Both the position numbers and the translations under genes were made by a program. 64,000 bases of DNA, taken from positions 1 through 64,000 of the forward strand of contig NZ_CANMIR010000006.1 in assembly GCF_947498015.1 (NCBI RefSeq). Direction: 5' to 3'. The notes beneath the pieces were generated by a model. The model saw only the letters and a program-made list of their open reading frames with translations. It searched no databases and was not told the origin of the DNA. This document shows positions 1-12,302 of the stretch, piece after piece. Each line of letters opens with the position of its first letter. Positions within the stretch are counted from its first letter, which is position 1. The DNA comes from an uncultured Neptuniibacter sp. Its GTDB lineage: Bacteria; Pseudomonadota; Gammaproteobacteria; Pseudomonadales; Balneatricaceae.

Positions 1-1
1 T

Positions 2-77
2 GGGGCTATAGCTCAGCTGGGAGAGCGCCTGCTTTGCACGCAGGAGGTCTGCGGTTCGATCCCGCATAGCTCCACCA
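2..77 (+). tRNA. tRNA-Ala (UGC anticodon)
   Basis: A complete 76-nt cloverleaf with an encoded CCA end. The anticodon TGC is at 35-37. The acceptor stem contains the G3:U70 wobble pair, the main identity signal for alanyl-tRNA synthetase, so the assignment is secure. It lies in the spacer before the 23S gene, as in the common 16S-Ile-Ala-23S-5S arrangement; the 16S and tRNA-Ile would lie just before the window. Confidence 0.98.
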
Positions 78-173
78 TCTCCTTTAGGAGAGAAGGGAAG
101 AGTTTTAAAACATAGATCATCGACAGAAAATGTTTGTTGGATGAATTATTTTTTAAAGCTTTTTTGCTTTAAA

Positions 174-186
174 CGCTCTTTAACAA
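174..186 (+). promoter_or_regulatory. boxA antitermination element of the rRNA spacer
   Basis: The stretch gctctttaacaa in the 16S-23S spacer closely matches the boxA sequence bound by NusB/S10 in rRNA operons. It lies about 120 bases before 23S, as in other gammaproteobacterial rrn operons. The rest of 78-304 is ordinary spacer; no second tRNA was seen there. Confidence 0.75.
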
Positions 187-304
187 TTTGGATTTGATTC
201 ATTGATTTAGATTGACATGTAGTTTTACTGCATGCGCCAATTCGGCGAAATCTATCGTTACTGTACCAACAAGTTACTGTGATCCAGACGCCTTCGGGTT
301 ATAT

Positions 305-3188
<2,884 letters not shown>

Positions 3189-3335
3189 ATAACGCCCAAG
3201 GCGTTTGGCAAGTAATTTGTTAGATACAGAGAAAGCGTGATAGAGAGTAACGAATTAGCGTTGCGGATAAGACTACAGTCATTAAGAAAGTCTAGATCAT
3301 AGAGAAGAAGAATCAGATCCGAGTTGTAACAGTTT

Positions 3336-3454
3336 TGCTTGGCGACCATAGAGTTGTGGAACCACCTGAATCCATACCGAACTCAGACGTGAAACGCAAC
3401 ATCGCCGATGGTAGTGTGGGGCTTCCCCATGTGAGAGTAGGTCATCGCCAAGCA
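3336..3454 (+). rRNA. 5S ribosomal RNA
   Basis: The segment folds with complementary ends (tgcttggcga with tcgccaagca) and carries the conserved 5S core ccgaactcagacgtgaaacg and gccgatggtagtgtgggg. Its length of about 119 nt is typical. It follows 23S after a spacer of about 150 bases that contains no tRNA. Confidence 0.96.
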
Positions 3455-3466
3455 TTTAATTAAGAG

Positions 3467-3500
3467 AAAGCCCCGGTCACCCAGTGATCGGGGCTTTTTC
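3467..3500 (+). terminator. Rho-independent terminator of the rRNA operon
   Basis: A strong GC-rich hairpin (aaagccccggtca pairing with tgatcggggcttt) is followed by a T run, 12 bases after the end of 5S. No further tRNA follows, so the rRNA transcript ends here. Confidence 0.9.
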
Positions 3501-3687
3501 GTTTTAGGCATATGAAAGCAGGGGGAATGCATGCAGTTGTCAGTATGGATCTCGCGGGCCTTTAAGGATGTGAATGAACCGGGGTTCTTAATATAAGTCA
3601 TAGGAATATTTCAGATTCGCTTTATAATGGCATGGCTCTATGATTGAGATAAAATGAACATTGAACTTAATAGGAAAGACCTGACTA

Positions 3688-3942
3688 ATGTATACAGAAG
3701 AGGATATTCGTCGCCTAAAATGGCAAAGCCGTCGTGGTATGCTTGAGTTAGATGTGTTGTTTGTTCCTTTCGTTGATGAAGCTTTTTCTGAGCTTGATCA
3801 AGAGGATCAGAAGCGTTTTGTTAAGTTACTCGATGAAGAGGATCAGGACCTGTTTCTTTGGTTGATGGAGCGTGAGGTACCACAAGATCCCGATTTGCAA
3901 AGGATTGTGAGGATTATATTGGAGCGTGTTCAGCCTAAGTGA
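3688..3942 (+). CDS. sdhE: Succinate dehydrogenase flavinylation factor SdhE
   Basis: This 84-residue acidic helical protein belongs to the SdhE/Sdh5 (YgfY) family, which helps attach FAD covalently to the flavoprotein subunit of succinate dehydrogenase and fumarate reductase in the cytoplasm. The family signature RGMLE is at residues 16-20 (RGxxE). Length matches the family (about 88). The next gene, ygfX, starts inside its 3' end, as in the conserved sdhE-ygfX pair. Family membership is seen in the sequence; the function is from family knowledge. Confidence 0.93.
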   Translation: MYTEEDIRRLKWQSRRGMLELDVLFVPFVDEAFSELDQEDQKRFVKLLDEEDQDLFLWLMEREVPQDPDLQRIVRIILERVQPK

Positions 3943-4360
3943 TCTCCATTTAAACCAATCGAAGATATTTCTATCGATTTTTACTGGGCTTCACCTGATT
4001 GCGGTGGGGTATGCTTTAGCTCTGGACTTAACGCTAGAGTTAAAGCTTTGCATGTTATTAGCGATCAGTTTTTCATTTGCCTTTGCTATTAAGAGGGCTG
4101 TGCTTAATGTTTCTCCCTTTTCAATTGTTTCAATCTCATGGCATCCAGATACCGGCTTAGTACATCTAAAGCAGCTTAATGGACAGGTACTGCAAGTTGA
4201 TGGCCTTAATCGTAAGGTGGTATGCCCTTTCTGTGTCTATATAGAGTTTAGTGTTGTGGAGCGGTTCTTTCCTGTACCCGTGATAGTTTTTACCGATAGC
4301 TGTTCTGAAAAAAACTTTAGACGGCTGAGAGTTCTTGCATTACATGCAAAAATTTCTTAA
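3926..4360 (+). CDS. ygfX: YgfX/CptA-family membrane protein
   Basis: The protein has 144 residues and two hydrophobic segments near the N-terminus (about 14-33 and 37-55), followed by a soluble tail containing a beta-rich stretch. It starts with GTG and overlaps sdhE by 17 bases, implying translational coupling. Position and architecture match YgfX (CptA), proposed in E. coli to affect FtsZ/MreB or to work with SdhE; its true role is debated. The stop codon overlaps that of the convergent nadB by four bases. The assignment rests on context and topology more than on sequence signature. Confidence 0.72.
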   Translation: MFSLSDLHLNQSKIFLSIFTGLHLIAVGYALALDLTLELKLCMLLAISFSFAFAIKRAVLNVSPFSIVSISWHPDTGLVHLKQLNGQVLQVDGLNRKVVCPFCVYIEFSVVERFFPVPVIVFTDSCSEKNFRRLRVLALHAKIS

Positions 4361-5949
4361 TTCCAGATGAAGTTCTCGGGTGTGAGAATTGTGTCTAATG
4401 GCTCCGGCCCTAGATTTGGGAAATCTAGGGTATAGTGTAGTCCGCGACTTTCTTGTCTCTGCATTGCCGAGTTGATAATCAGCTCTGCGACCACTGCGAG
4501 GTTACGCAACTCTAGAAGATCATTGCTGATTTTATAGTGGCTGTAGTATTCGCTTATCTCTTGCTGCAATAAATCTACTCTATGTTTTGCGCGCTGAAGT
4601 CTTTTCGTTGTTCTTACAATGCCAACGTAATCCCACATAAAACGTCTTATTTCATCCCAGTTGTGTGAAATGATCACGTCTTCATCCGAATCTGTTACCT
4701 GTGTCTCATCCCAGGGAGGAATTAACGCCTCTTCTAGTGGTTTCTTCAGGGATATTGCAACATCATCAGAGGCTGATTTTGCGTAGACGAGACACTCTAG
4801 GAGAGAGTTACTTGCTAAGCGGTTTGCTCCATGTAAACCGGTAAACGATGTTTCACCAATGGCATAAAGTCCAGGAATGTCTGTCCTGCCTTTCTCATCA
4901 GTTAGTACTCCGCCGCAGGTGTAGTGGGCTGCAGGAACAACTGGAATGGGTTCTTGTGTCATATCAATTCCGAGTTTAAGGCAACGTTTATAGATAGTAG
5001 GGAAATGTGCCTGGATAAACTCTTTGGGCTTGTGGCTAATATCTAGGAACAGGGAGTCACATCCAAGACGTTTCATCTCATGGTCAATCGCACGTGCAAC
5101 AATATCTCTGGGAGCAAGCTCTGCACGTTCATCAAATTGATGCATGAACTGTGTACCATCTGGTAACAGAAGTTTGCCTCCTTCGCCCCTCACGGCTTCA
5201 GTAATCAGAAATGACTTAGCTTGTGGGTGATAGAGGCACGTTGGATGAAACTGATTAAATTCCATATTGCCGACACGGCAACCAGCACGCCATGCCATCG
5301 CTATGCCATCACCAGTCGCACCATCGGAGTTACTGGTGTAGAGGTAGGCTTTTGATGCTCCCCCAGTTGCCAGAATGACGTGTGCAGCCTGAAACACTTC
5401 TACGTGTCCTGTTAGTGCATTCAGAATGTAAGCGCCAACACATCTATTCTGAGCCAGTCCTAGCTTTCTTCGTGTGATCAGGTCGACAGCAATATGGTGC
5501 TCGAATAGATCAATATTGGGGTTGCTTTCTGCTTGTTGTATTAGAGTTGTTTGTAGTGCTTTGCCGGTGGCGTCGGCAGAGTGAATAATTCGTCTGTGGG
5601 AGTGACCACCCTCTTTGGTTAGATGATAGTCATCTTTCTCCTGAGTGAAGGGAACGCCTTGTTGTATTAGCCAATCTATGCTCTCTTTGCCATGATTAAC
5701 CGTAAACTCTACCGCTTCTTTATGACTTAAGTTTACACCGGCTGTCAGTGTGTCTTCAGCATGAGCTTGGGTGCTATCAGTTGTATCGAGTACTGCTGCT
5801 ATCCCCCCTTGCGCCAGCCAGGTTGAGCCGCTTGTGAGTTTTCCCTTGCTGAGTACAGCCACCTTAGCGTGAGGAGCTAGTTGAAGTGCCATGGATAAAC
5901 CGGCTGCACCGCTACCAATGATTAATGCGTCGTAATGATGATGCTGCAT
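4357..5949 (-). CDS. nadB: L-aspartate oxidase NadB
   Basis: This 530-residue flavoenzyme oxidises L-aspartate to iminoaspartate, the first step of de novo NAD synthesis in the cytoplasm. The FAD-binding motif GSGAAG is at residues 12-17. The body follows the succinate dehydrogenase/fumarate reductase flavoprotein fold ([48 protein letters not shown]). Length is normal (about 530-540). It lies head to head with rpoE, as in many gammaproteobacteria. No good ribosome site is visible before the ATG, but the start matches the family N-terminus. Confidence 0.96.
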   Translation of the reverse strand: MQHHHYDALIIGSGAAGLSMALQLAPHAKVAVLSKGKLTSGSTWLAQGGIAAVLDTTDSTQAHAEDTLTAGVNLSHKEAVEFTVNHGKESIDWLIQQGVPFTQEKDDYHLTKEGGHSHRRIIHSADATGKALQTTLIQQAESNPNIDLFEHHIAVDLITRRKLGLAQNRCVGAYILNALTGHVEVFQAAHVILATGGASKAYLYTSNSDGATGDGIAMAWRAGCRVGNMEFNQFHPTCLYHPQAKSFLITEAVRGEGGKLLLPDGTQFMHQFDERAELAPRDIVARAIDHEMKRLGCDSLFLDISHKPKEFIQAHFPTIYKRCLKLGIDMTQEPIPVVPAAHYTCGGVLTDEKGRTDIPGLYAIGETSFTGLHGANRLASNSLLECLVYAKSASDDVAISLKKPLEEALIPPWDETQVTDSDEDVIISHNWDEIRRFMWDYVGIVRTTKRLQRAKHRVDLLQQEISEYYSHYKISNDLLELRNLAVVAELIINSAMQRQESRGLHYTLDFPNLGPEPLDTILTPENFIWN

Positions 5950-6228
5950 GGGGGGACTCTTATGATTCGCTGCTGTCGGGATCTGTGGTGAGTAAGTGCT
6001 GGCTTATACTAACCAAATAAGCCGAGCTATTGTTTTTTTATAGACGAAAGGCGCAATTTATCATTTTTTTATGGGCTGAGGGAACTAAGTCTGTTTTAGC
6101 TGCTCATAGAAGTGTCCCGATGCTCGTTATGAGGTTGATATGTTGTCCTAGTAGAAGAGATACTGTTGTTGCTATAACCTCTATGCTTATAGTTATTAAG
6201 TCTCATGGAAATTATTAAGGATTGCCGA
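5950..6228. other. Divergent nadB/rpoE intergenic region with inverted repeat
   Basis: This AT-rich spacer holds the upstream regions of both nadB and rpoE. A 7-bp perfect inverted repeat (ggcttat 6001-6007 with ataagcc 6017-6023) lies about 50-75 bases before nadB and could be an operator or a stem in the nadB leader. A candidate sigma-E promoter is listed separately. No additional gene is supported. Confidence 0.5.
6081..6109 (+). promoter_or_regulatory. Candidate sigma-E (autoregulatory) promoter of rpoE
   Basis: GGAACTA at 6081-6087 resembles the sigma-E -35 element GGAACTT. It is followed after 16 bases by TCATAG at 6104-6109, a partial match to the TCTGA-type -10. rpoE operons usually carry such an autoregulated promoter, and the site lies about 120 bases before the start codon. 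The -10 match is imperfect, so confidence is moderate. Confidence 0.45.
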
Positions 6229-6810
6229 GTGTCGAATGAAAGCCAGACAGTAGTTGATAAGCAACTGGTTGAACGCGTTAAAGCGGGAGACAAGCGTGCG
6301 TTCGATCTGTTGGTAAAAAAATATCAACACAAAATAATAGCGTTAATTGGGCGTTATGTTTACGACCAGCATGAAGCTCTGGATGTGGCTCAAGAAACAT
6401 TTATTAAAGCGTATAGGGCCCTTCCAAAGTTCCGTGGCGATAGTGCCTTTTATACTTGGTTGTACCGGATTGCTATTAATACGGCCAAGAATCATCTGGT
6501 TGCAAGAGGGCGCAGGCCTGCTGATGTTGATGTTGATGATGCGCAGTTTTTTGAAGGTGATAATGCGTTGAAAGAGATTGCAACGCCTGAGAACCAGCTT
6601 TATCGAGATGAGTTGGAGCAGGTTATTAAAAAAACCTTAAATAAGTTGCCTGAAGACTTGCGTGTGGCTTTGACACTCAGGGAGTTTGAGGGGATGAGCT
6701 ACGAAGAGATTGCTGATGTGATGGATTGTCCTGTGGGCACGGTCCGTTCGCGAATTTTTAGAGCGCGAGAAGCAATTGATAAAGAAGTAATGCCATTAAT
6801 GGCTAGCTGA
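6229..6810 (+). CDS. rpoE: Extracytoplasmic stress sigma factor RpoE (AlgU/sigma-E)
   Basis: A 193-residue ECF sigma factor that directs transcription of envelope-stress genes. Region 2 (KKYQHKIIALIGRYV, FIKAYRALPKFRGDSAFYTW) and region 4 (LPEDLRVALTLREFEGMSYE, MDCPVGTVRSRIFRAREAID) are nearly identical to E. coli RpoE and Pseudomonas AlgU. The start chosen is GTG at 6229: taagga lies 7 bases before it and the protein then aligns with RpoE at SNES..LVERVKAGD. An in-frame ATG at 6205 would add 8 residues and lacks a ribosome site. It heads rpoE-rseA-rseC-degP. Confidence 0.96.
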   Translation: MSNESQTVVDKQLVERVKAGDKRAFDLLVKKYQHKIIALIGRYVYDQHEALDVAQETFIKAYRALPKFRGDSAFYTWLYRIAINTAKNHLVARGRRPADVDVDDAQFFEGDNALKEIATPENQLYRDELEQVIKKTLNKLPEDLRVALTLREFEGMSYEEIADVMDCPVGTVRSRIFRAREAIDKEVMPLMAS

Positions 6811-6840
6811 TGATAAGAATGAATTTAGAGGTAAGTTACT

Positions 6841-7677
6841 ATGGCTGATCGATCCAATGAATCTGTTTCAGCGTTAATGGATGGTGAAGTGGCTGATTTT
6901 GAGCTACGGAGGGTTCTTGAGCGTGTGGAAAATGAACCGGATCTTGTTGATGCTTGGCAGCGTTATCATACAGTTCGTTCTGTCCTGAGAAATGAAGAGG
7001 TTTCTGATCCTCAAGTTGATATCAGTTCTCAGATAATGTCAGTGTTGGATTCAGAGCCTGATTTTGATCTCAGTTCTGAGGCCGATAAACCTGTCGAACA
7101 TAAATCAACAGAAAGCAAATTTCAGTTCTGGAAGCCTTTGGCCAGTATGGCTGCTGCGGCTTCGGTAACTGCCATGGTTATTCTAGGTGTGCAGAACGTC
7201 AGTCAGGAAGCTCCGGTGGAAGTTGCTGACCTCCGCCCAAGTTATACCCTTCCTGCGGGGACAGTTTCAAATGATATTGTACGCGCCCAGTTTGGTGAAC
7301 GTTCTAGCTTGAGTGAGCATGGAACTCAGCCTGAAATTATCCGCATGTCGCAGGGTGTTGAACGTTATATTGAACAGCATCAGCATATGCTCACTGATAA
7401 AAAATCCAGTTGGCAAGCTGCCTGGCTACCAGAAGGATTTAATGGCGTAAAGCGTGAAGTTATGGCGCATGCAGAGGTTCAGGTATTCAGTAATGGTCGT
7501 AACTCATTTAGTGTGTGTGTCGAGGATTATGGTCGTCAGTCTGTTCCTGAGGGAGTGGCTCAATCCGGTGATATGGTCGCGGTAGGTAAGCGTATTGATG
7601 AACAGTTTGTCACTGTTGTTGGCGATGTGCCTTTAATGATCGCTGAACGTATTGCTTCATCTGTTGTGCCCAGATGA
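6841..7677 (+). CDS. rseA: Anti-sigma-E factor RseA with RseB-like C-terminal domain (hybrid)
   Basis: A 278-residue protein, clearly longer than usual RseA/MucA (about 195-215). Residues 1-55 are the cytoplasmic anti-sigma domain (ESVSALMDGEVADFELRRVL; WQRYHTVRSVLR). A membrane segment lies at about 98-119. Residues 165-186 (MSQGVERYIEQHQHML) recall the periplasmic RseB-binding segment of RseA. Residues 191-278 (WLPEGF, VQVFSNGRNSFSVCVED, VTVVGDVP..IAERIASSV) match the small C-terminal domain of RseB/MucB. No separate rseB follows; rseC begins in the stop codon (ATGA). The large lipid-binding domain of RseB is missing from this locus. Domain assignment is by eye; release of sigma-E by DegS/RseP cleavage is inferred. 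Confidence 0.85.
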   Translation: MADRSNESVSALMDGEVADFELRRVLERVENEPDLVDAWQRYHTVRSVLRNEEVSDPQVDISSQIMSVLDSEPDFDLSSEADKPVEHKSTESKFQFWKPLASMAAAASVTAMVILGVQNVSQEAPVEVADLRPSYTLPAGTVSNDIVRAQFGERSSLSEHGTQPEIIRMSQGVERYIEQHQHMLTDKKSSWQAAWLPEGFNGVKREVMAHAEVQVFSNGRNSFSVCVEDYGRQSVPEGVAQSGDMVAVGKRIDEQFVTVVGDVPLMIAERIASSVVPR

Positions 7678-8108
7678 TCGAAGAAAATGGAAAGGTGGTT
7701 GATGTCAGCCGCAATGAAGTTTGGGTAGAGACTGTGAGACAGAGTGCATGTGCATCCTGTGCTGCAAGAAATGGCTGTGGGCATAAGCTGCTTGCTTCAG
7801 CGGGGTCAGAAAAACAGTTTGTATTCAAAGTGACTAACCCTGGATCGGTTGCCGTTAAAAAGAATGACCGGGTTCTTCTGGGCATTGAAGAGGGGGCTTT
7901 TCTAAAGGCCACTTTATTTATCTATCTCTTCCCAATTTTTTGCATGTTTCTGGGTGCTCTGGGTGCGCAGTTCATATTTGTAAGTGAATTGAGTGTTATT
8001 CTGGTTTCGTTTCTTTCTCTTGCAGCCAGTTTTCTTATTGTGCGATACGTCAGCCGCTCGGTTTTTCGGTCCTGTAAGTACCAACCAACTCTTATAAAAG
8101 TTATTTAG
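7674..8108 (+). CDS. rseC: SoxR-reducing/sigma-E regulatory membrane protein RseC
   Basis: This 144-residue inner-membrane protein has the cysteine cluster Cys26, Cys29 and Cys35 (CASCAARNGC) near the N-terminus and two adjacent membrane helices (about 75-97 and 102-124), the RseC/MucC layout. Its ATG overlaps the rseA stop (ATGA), so it is translationally coupled. RseC homologues modulate sigma-E activity and, in E. coli, SoxR reduction together with Rsx proteins. The exact role here is unknown. Confidence 0.88.
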   Translation: MIEENGKVVDVSRNEVWVETVRQSACASCAARNGCGHKLLASAGSEKQFVFKVTNPGSVAVKKNDRVLLGIEEGAFLKATLFIYLFPIFCMFLGALGAQFIFVSELSVILVSFLSLAASFLIVRYVSRSVFRSCKYQPTLIKVI

Positions 8109-8141
8109 TTCAACTCATTGATAGATATAGGTGATTTATTT

Positions 8142-9548
8142 ATGAGATCAGTATCTAAGCTATTCGCTTTTGCTCTGTTTGTAATCGTCTTGCCACTCCA
8201 TGCTAATCAGCTTCCTGATTTTAAAAGCTTGGTCAAGGATACCTCCCCTTCGGTTGTAAATATTAGTACCGTTCAAAAAGGAGGGGGGGATCAAGCGATT
8301 CATCCGTTTGCTGGACAGGGGAACGAAGACCTTCCTGAAATCTTTAAACATTTCTTCAGGATGCCTGAATTTCAACAGGGGGAGCGTCCTAGGAGAAAAA
8401 CGCCCCAATCATTAGGATCTGGTTTCATTATTTCTGATGATGGTTATCTGCTAACGAATCATCACGTTATTGTTGATGCTGACAAAGTGATTGTCAGGTT
8501 GGCGGACCGGCGAGAATTGGAAGCTGAAGTGATAGGGTCCGATAAACGATCAGATGTGGCTCTGCTGAAAATCGATGCCGATCACCTTCCTACAGTTAAA
8601 TTGGGTGCATCAAGAGAGTTAGAAGTCGGTGAATGGGTGCTCGCCATTGGTTCTCCCTTTGGGTTTGATCATAGTGTGACTGCAGGCATTGTAAGTGCAA
8701 CTGAGCGTGCGTTAGCAAATGAAACCTATGTTCCATTTATTCAGACAGATGTTGCGATCAATCCAGGTAATTCGGGAGGGCCTCTGTTTAATCTTGATGG
8801 TGAAGTAATCGGTATTAATTCACAGATATACACCCGTTCAGGTGGATTTATGGGACTGTCATTCGCCATCCCGATCGATGTGGCTATGGATGTGGCCGAA
8901 CAACTAAAAACGAATGGCTATGTAACTCGGGGCTGGCTTGGCGTCATCATTCAGGAAGTGAATCGAGATCTTGCTGAGTCCTTTGGTTTGAAAAAGCCGG
9001 CTGGGGCTCTGGTTGCTAAAGTGTTACCGAATAGTCCAGCAGAAAAAGCTGGTTTGCAGGAAGGAGATGTCATTCTTAAATTTGAGGGGTTTGATGTAGT
9101 GCGCTCATCAGACCTTCCTCATCATGTAGGACGGGTTAAACCCGGAGAAAAAGCTAAAGTCGAGATTGTGAGGGCCGGGAAACCCGAGGTGATGCGTGTT
9201 GAAATTGGAAAGTTGCCTAATCAGGAAGAGCTGGCGCAATCGACATTGAAAAAACCAGAAGTCGATAACAGTAACCGACTTGGGATCGATGTGGTTGGGC
9301 TTGATCAGAAACGTAAAGATAAGTGGCAGGTCAGTACCGGCGTTGTTGTCCGACGTGTGTTACCGGGAGCTGGTGCTGAAGCAGGATTGATGGTCGGCGA
9401 TGTGATCACAATGCTAAATGGTGAGCAGATTCAGAGTGTCGGGCAATTCAGCCAAGTAACCGAATCGTTGCCTGAGAATAGATCTGTCCCGATGAGAATT
9501 GTTCGTCGTGGCAGTCCGATGTTTATCGCTATCCGCACCACGGATTGA
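8142..9548 (+). CDS. degP: Periplasmic serine endoprotease DegP/MucD
   Basis: A 468-residue HtrA-family protease. A signal peptide (residues 1-22, cleaved near LHANQ) exports it to the periplasm. The catalytic triad is His108 (TNHHV), Asp138 (SDVALLKID) and Ser211 (GNSGGP). Two PDZ domains follow (about 275-365 and 385-465). The start chosen is ATG at 8142, preceded by ataggtga; a TTG 24 bases upstream would put eight residues before the signal peptide. It ends the rpoE-rseA-rseC-degP group, matching MucD placement in Pseudomonas. It degrades misfolded envelope proteins under sigma-E control. Confidence 0.95.
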   Translation: MRSVSKLFAFALFVIVLPLHANQLPDFKSLVKDTSPSVVNISTVQKGGGDQAIHPFAGQGNEDLPEIFKHFFRMPEFQQGERPRRKTPQSLGSGFIISDDGYLLTNHHVIVDADKVIVRLADRRELEAEVIGSDKRSDVALLKIDADHLPTVKLGASRELEVGEWVLAIGSPFGFDHSVTAGIVSATERALANETYVPFIQTDVAINPGNSGGPLFNLDGEVIGINSQIYTRSGGFMGLSFAIPIDVAMDVAEQLKTNGYVTRGWLGVIIQEVNRDLAESFGLKKPAGALVAKVLPNSPAEKAGLQEGDVILKFEGFDVVRSSDLPHHVGRVKPGEKAKVEIVRAGKPEVMRVEIGKLPNQEELAQSTLKKPEVDNSNRLGIDVVGLDQKRKDKWQVSTGVVVRRVLPGAGAEAGLMVGDVITMLNGEQIQSVGQFSQVTESLPENRSVPMRIVRRGSPMFIAIRTTD

Positions 9549-9561
9549 TCAGATTTTAGTT

Positions 9562-9584
9562 AAGGGGCCGTGGGCCCCTTTTTC
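9562..9584 (+). terminator. Terminator after degP
   Basis: An 8-bp perfect stem (aaggggcc with ggcccctt) with a 3-base loop and a trailing T run, 14 bases after the degP stop. It separates the sigma-E operon from lepA. Confidence 0.88.
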
Positions 9585-9658
9585 ATAGCTCATAGGGTAC
9601 AAATGCTGTAAACTTCCGCCTTTTCAGCGTGTATCGAGCGACGGACGGTAGCCAGTAA

Positions 9659-11458
9659 GTGAGCAATCTAGACCATATCCGAAATTTTTCCATTATTGCC
9701 CATATTGATCACGGCAAATCCACCTTAGCTGATCGGTTTATCCAGATGTGTGGGGGGCTGAGTGATCGAGAGATGGAAGCCCAAGTTCTTGACTCAATGG
9801 AGCTCGAGCGAGAGCGTGGCATTACGATCAAGGCTCAAAGTGTAACTCTTAATTACACAGCTAAAGATGGTAAAACCTATCAACTGAACTTTATCGATAC
9901 ACCGGGCCATGTTGACTTCTCATATGAGGTATCACGCTCTTTAGCTGCATGTGAAGGTGCTCTCCTCGTTGTTGATGCAGCCCAGGGAGTTGAGGCGCAG
10001 TCAGTTGCAAACTGTTATACCGCGATCGAACAGGGCCTTGAAGTTGTTCCGATTCTCAATAAGATGGATCTGCCTCAGGCAGAGCCAGAAAGGGTGCGCC
10101 TTGAGATCGAAGAGGTGATCGGCATTGATGCGGATGATGCGGTGGCATGCTCTGCAAAAAGTGGATTGGGCGTTGAAGATGTCCTTGAGCAACTGGTTAA
10201 GGATGTTCCTCCGCCGGAGGGGGATGTTGATGCACCTCTCCAAGCTCTAATTATTGATTCCTGGTTTGATAATTATCTGGGTGTTGTCTCTCTGGTCCGT
10301 GTTACACAGGGCACTTTGCGTAAAAAAGATAAGATTCTTGTTAAATCTACAGGTCAAAGCTATCAGGCGGAATCTGTTGGTATCTTTACACCTAAGCGTA
10401 CTGAAACCGGTATTCTTCAAGCCGGTGAAGTTGGATTTATTGTCGCGGGTGTAAAGGATATTCATGGCGCGCCGGTAGGTGATACCTTAACCCATCAGAA
10501 GACTGCAGAGGTTGATAGTTTACCTGGCTTCCAGAAAGTGCAGCCGCAGGTTTATTCGGGACTATTCCCAACCAGTTCTGATGATTATCAGGATTTTCGT
10601 GAGGCATTAGACAAATTAACGTTGAATGATGCATCTCTGTTCTTTGAACCCGAAACCTCTGATGCATTAGGGTTCGGTTTTCGTTGTGGCTTCCTGGGGA
10701 TGCTCCATATGGAGATTATTCAGGAGCGTTTAGAACGAGAGTATGACCTTGATCTCATTACTACTGCACCAACCGTTATCTATGAGTTAGAGATGAATAC
10801 CGGTGATGTGATTCATATCGATAGCCCATCAAAATTGCCTGATCCGGGTTCCATCAATGAGATGCGTGAGCCGATTGTTGAGGCGAATATCCTGGTTCCA
10901 CAAGATTATCTGGGGCAGGTGATCGGCCTGTGTGTAGAGAAACGTGGGGTTCAGAAACAGATGAATTATGTGGGGAATCAGGTTCAGATCACCTATGAGC
11001 TTCCCATGGCAGAGGTCGTGCTTGATTTCTTTGATCGACTCAAATCTGTGAGCCGAGGCTATGCTTCTTTAGAGTATAACTTTATTCGTTTTGAGCCTGC
11101 GAAGCTTGTTCGTATGGATATTCTGATCAACGGCGATAAAGTTGATGCCCTTGCAGTGATATTGCACCGAGATAATGCACAGTACCGTGGGCGTCAGCTG
11201 TGTGAAAAAATGAAAGAGGTGATTCCTCGGCAGATGTTTGATGTGGCTATTCAGGCTGCACTGGGCGGCAAGGTCATCGCCAGAACAACTGTGAAAGCAC
11301 TGCGTAAAAATGTTTTGGCTAAATGCTACGGTGGCGATGTCAGCCGTAAGAAAAAACTGCTGGCCAAGCAGAAAGAGGGTAAAAAGCGTATGAAACAGGT
11401 GGGTAGTGTTGAGATACCACAGGACGCGTTTCTTGCCGTACTTAAGGTCGATAGCTAG
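9659..11458 (+). CDS. lepA: Elongation factor 4 (LepA)
   Basis: A 599-residue translational GTPase (EF4) that acts on stalled or back-translocating ribosomes and affects initiation-complex formation. It has the P-loop AHIDHGKST (about 14-22), switch motif [22 protein letters not shown], and the LepA-specific C-terminal domain ending in [26 protein letters not shown]. Start is GTG at 9659. lepA-lepB order is widely conserved, and lepB begins 20 bases downstream. Confidence 0.97.
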   Translation: MSNLDHIRNFSIIAHIDHGKSTLADRFIQMCGGLSDREMEAQVLDSMELERERGITIKAQSVTLNYTAKDGKTYQLNFIDTPGHVDFSYEVSRSLAACEGALLVVDAAQGVEAQSVANCYTAIEQGLEVVPILNKMDLPQAEPERVRLEIEEVIGIDADDAVACSAKSGLGVEDVLEQLVKDVPPPEGDVDAPLQALIIDSWFDNYLGVVSLVRVTQGTLRKKDKILVKSTGQSYQAESVGIFTPKRTETGILQAGEVGFIVAGVKDIHGAPVGDTLTHQKTAEVDSLPGFQKVQPQVYSGLFPTSSDDYQDFREALDKLTLNDASLFFEPETSDALGFGFRCGFLGMLHMEIIQERLEREYDLDLITTAPTVIYELEMNTGDVIHIDSPSKLPDPGSINEMREPIVEANILVPQDYLGQVIGLCVEKRGVQKQMNYVGNQVQITYELPMAEVVLDFFDRLKSVSRGYASLEYNFIRFEPAKLVRMDILINGDKVDALAVILHRDNAQYRGRQLCEKMKEVIPRQMFDVAIQAALGGKVIARTTVKALRKNVLAKCYGGDVSRKKKLLAKQKEGKKRMKQVGSVEIPQDAFLAVLKVDS

Positions 11459-11478
11459 TTTCAAAAGGATACTGATAG

Positions 11479-12291
11479 ATGGATTTCGACTTTGCATTGA
11501 TTCTGGTTTTACTAACTTTTGTATCCGGGGTTGTATGGGGGTATGACCGACTTGTACTGAGCCCTAAGCGTGAAGCTAAATTGCAGTCGGCGATGGGGCA
11601 GGCAGCTGAGGAACTCCCCGCTGCGGTTGTTAATGAGATCAATCGGGCTCCAGGTTGGGTTGATACCGGGCGTTCAATGTTTCCGGTACTACTGATTGTA
11701 CTTATTTTGCGATCTTTTTTAGTCGAACCGTTCCAGATCCCTTCAGGCTCAATGTTACCTACATTGAAAATTGGTGATTTCATACTGGTTAATAAGTTTC
11801 ATTATGGTCTGCGCTTACCTGTTTTGAATACGGAAGTTGTGTCGATGAATGACCCATTGCGCGGAGATGTGGTCGTCTTCAAATATCCGAAACAGCCTAG
11901 TATTAACTATATTAAAAGGGTGGTTGGCCTCCCTGGTGATGTAGTACGCTACCAAAACAAGCAGCTTTACATTAATGGTGAGCTGCAACCTCAGACCCTG
12001 TTGGCTCAGTTGCCTCCAATAAGGCCTGAGCGTCTGATTATTAATGAAGAGTTGAGTGGAATTCAGCACCAGTCTTATATTGATCTGAACAGACCTTCAC
12101 AAAATATGGAGTGGACGGTTCCGCAAGGTCATTATTTTATGGTGGGTGATAACCGTGATAATAGTAACGATAGTCGATACTGGGGCTTTGTCCCTGAGGA
12201 ACTTTTAGTAGGCAAAGCGTTCGCAGTCTGGATGCACTGGCCAACTTTTCTGTCCATCCCATCTTTTGGCGATGTTCGTATGATTGAGTAA
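11479..12291 (+). CDS. lepB: Signal peptidase I (LepB)
   Basis: A 270-residue inner-membrane serine protease that removes signal peptides from exported proteins. Two membrane segments (about 4-22 and 66-83) precede the periplasmic catalytic domain. The catalytic Ser91 lies in PSGSMLPTL and the general base Lys146 in YIKRVVGLPGD; the conserved GDNRDNSNDSRYWG box follows. Length and residue numbering fit the family. Its stop overlaps the first possible ATG of the next frame. Confidence 0.97.
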   Translation: MDFDFALILVLLTFVSGVVWGYDRLVLSPKREAKLQSAMGQAAEELPAAVVNEINRAPGWVDTGRSMFPVLLIVLILRSFLVEPFQIPSGSMLPTLKIGDFILVNKFHYGLRLPVLNTEVVSMNDPLRGDVVVFKYPKQPSINYIKRVVGLPGDVVRYQNKQLYINGELQPQTLLAQLPPIRPERLIINEELSGIQHQSYIDLNRPSQNMEWTVPQGHYFMVGDNRDNSNDSRYWGFVPEELLVGKAFAVWMHWPTFLSIPSFGDVRMIE

Positions 12292-12302
12292 TGGAGGAAC
12301 CA

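Noticed and set aside
6841..7677. Possibility that the long rseA is a frameshifted or deleted rseA-rseB pair
   Set aside because: The frame is continuous, RseB-like residues are in frame with no stop or odd composition, and rseC follows with a clean ATGA overlap. A natural in-frame deletion/fusion is more likely than an error, although an assembly deletion cannot be excluded without reads.
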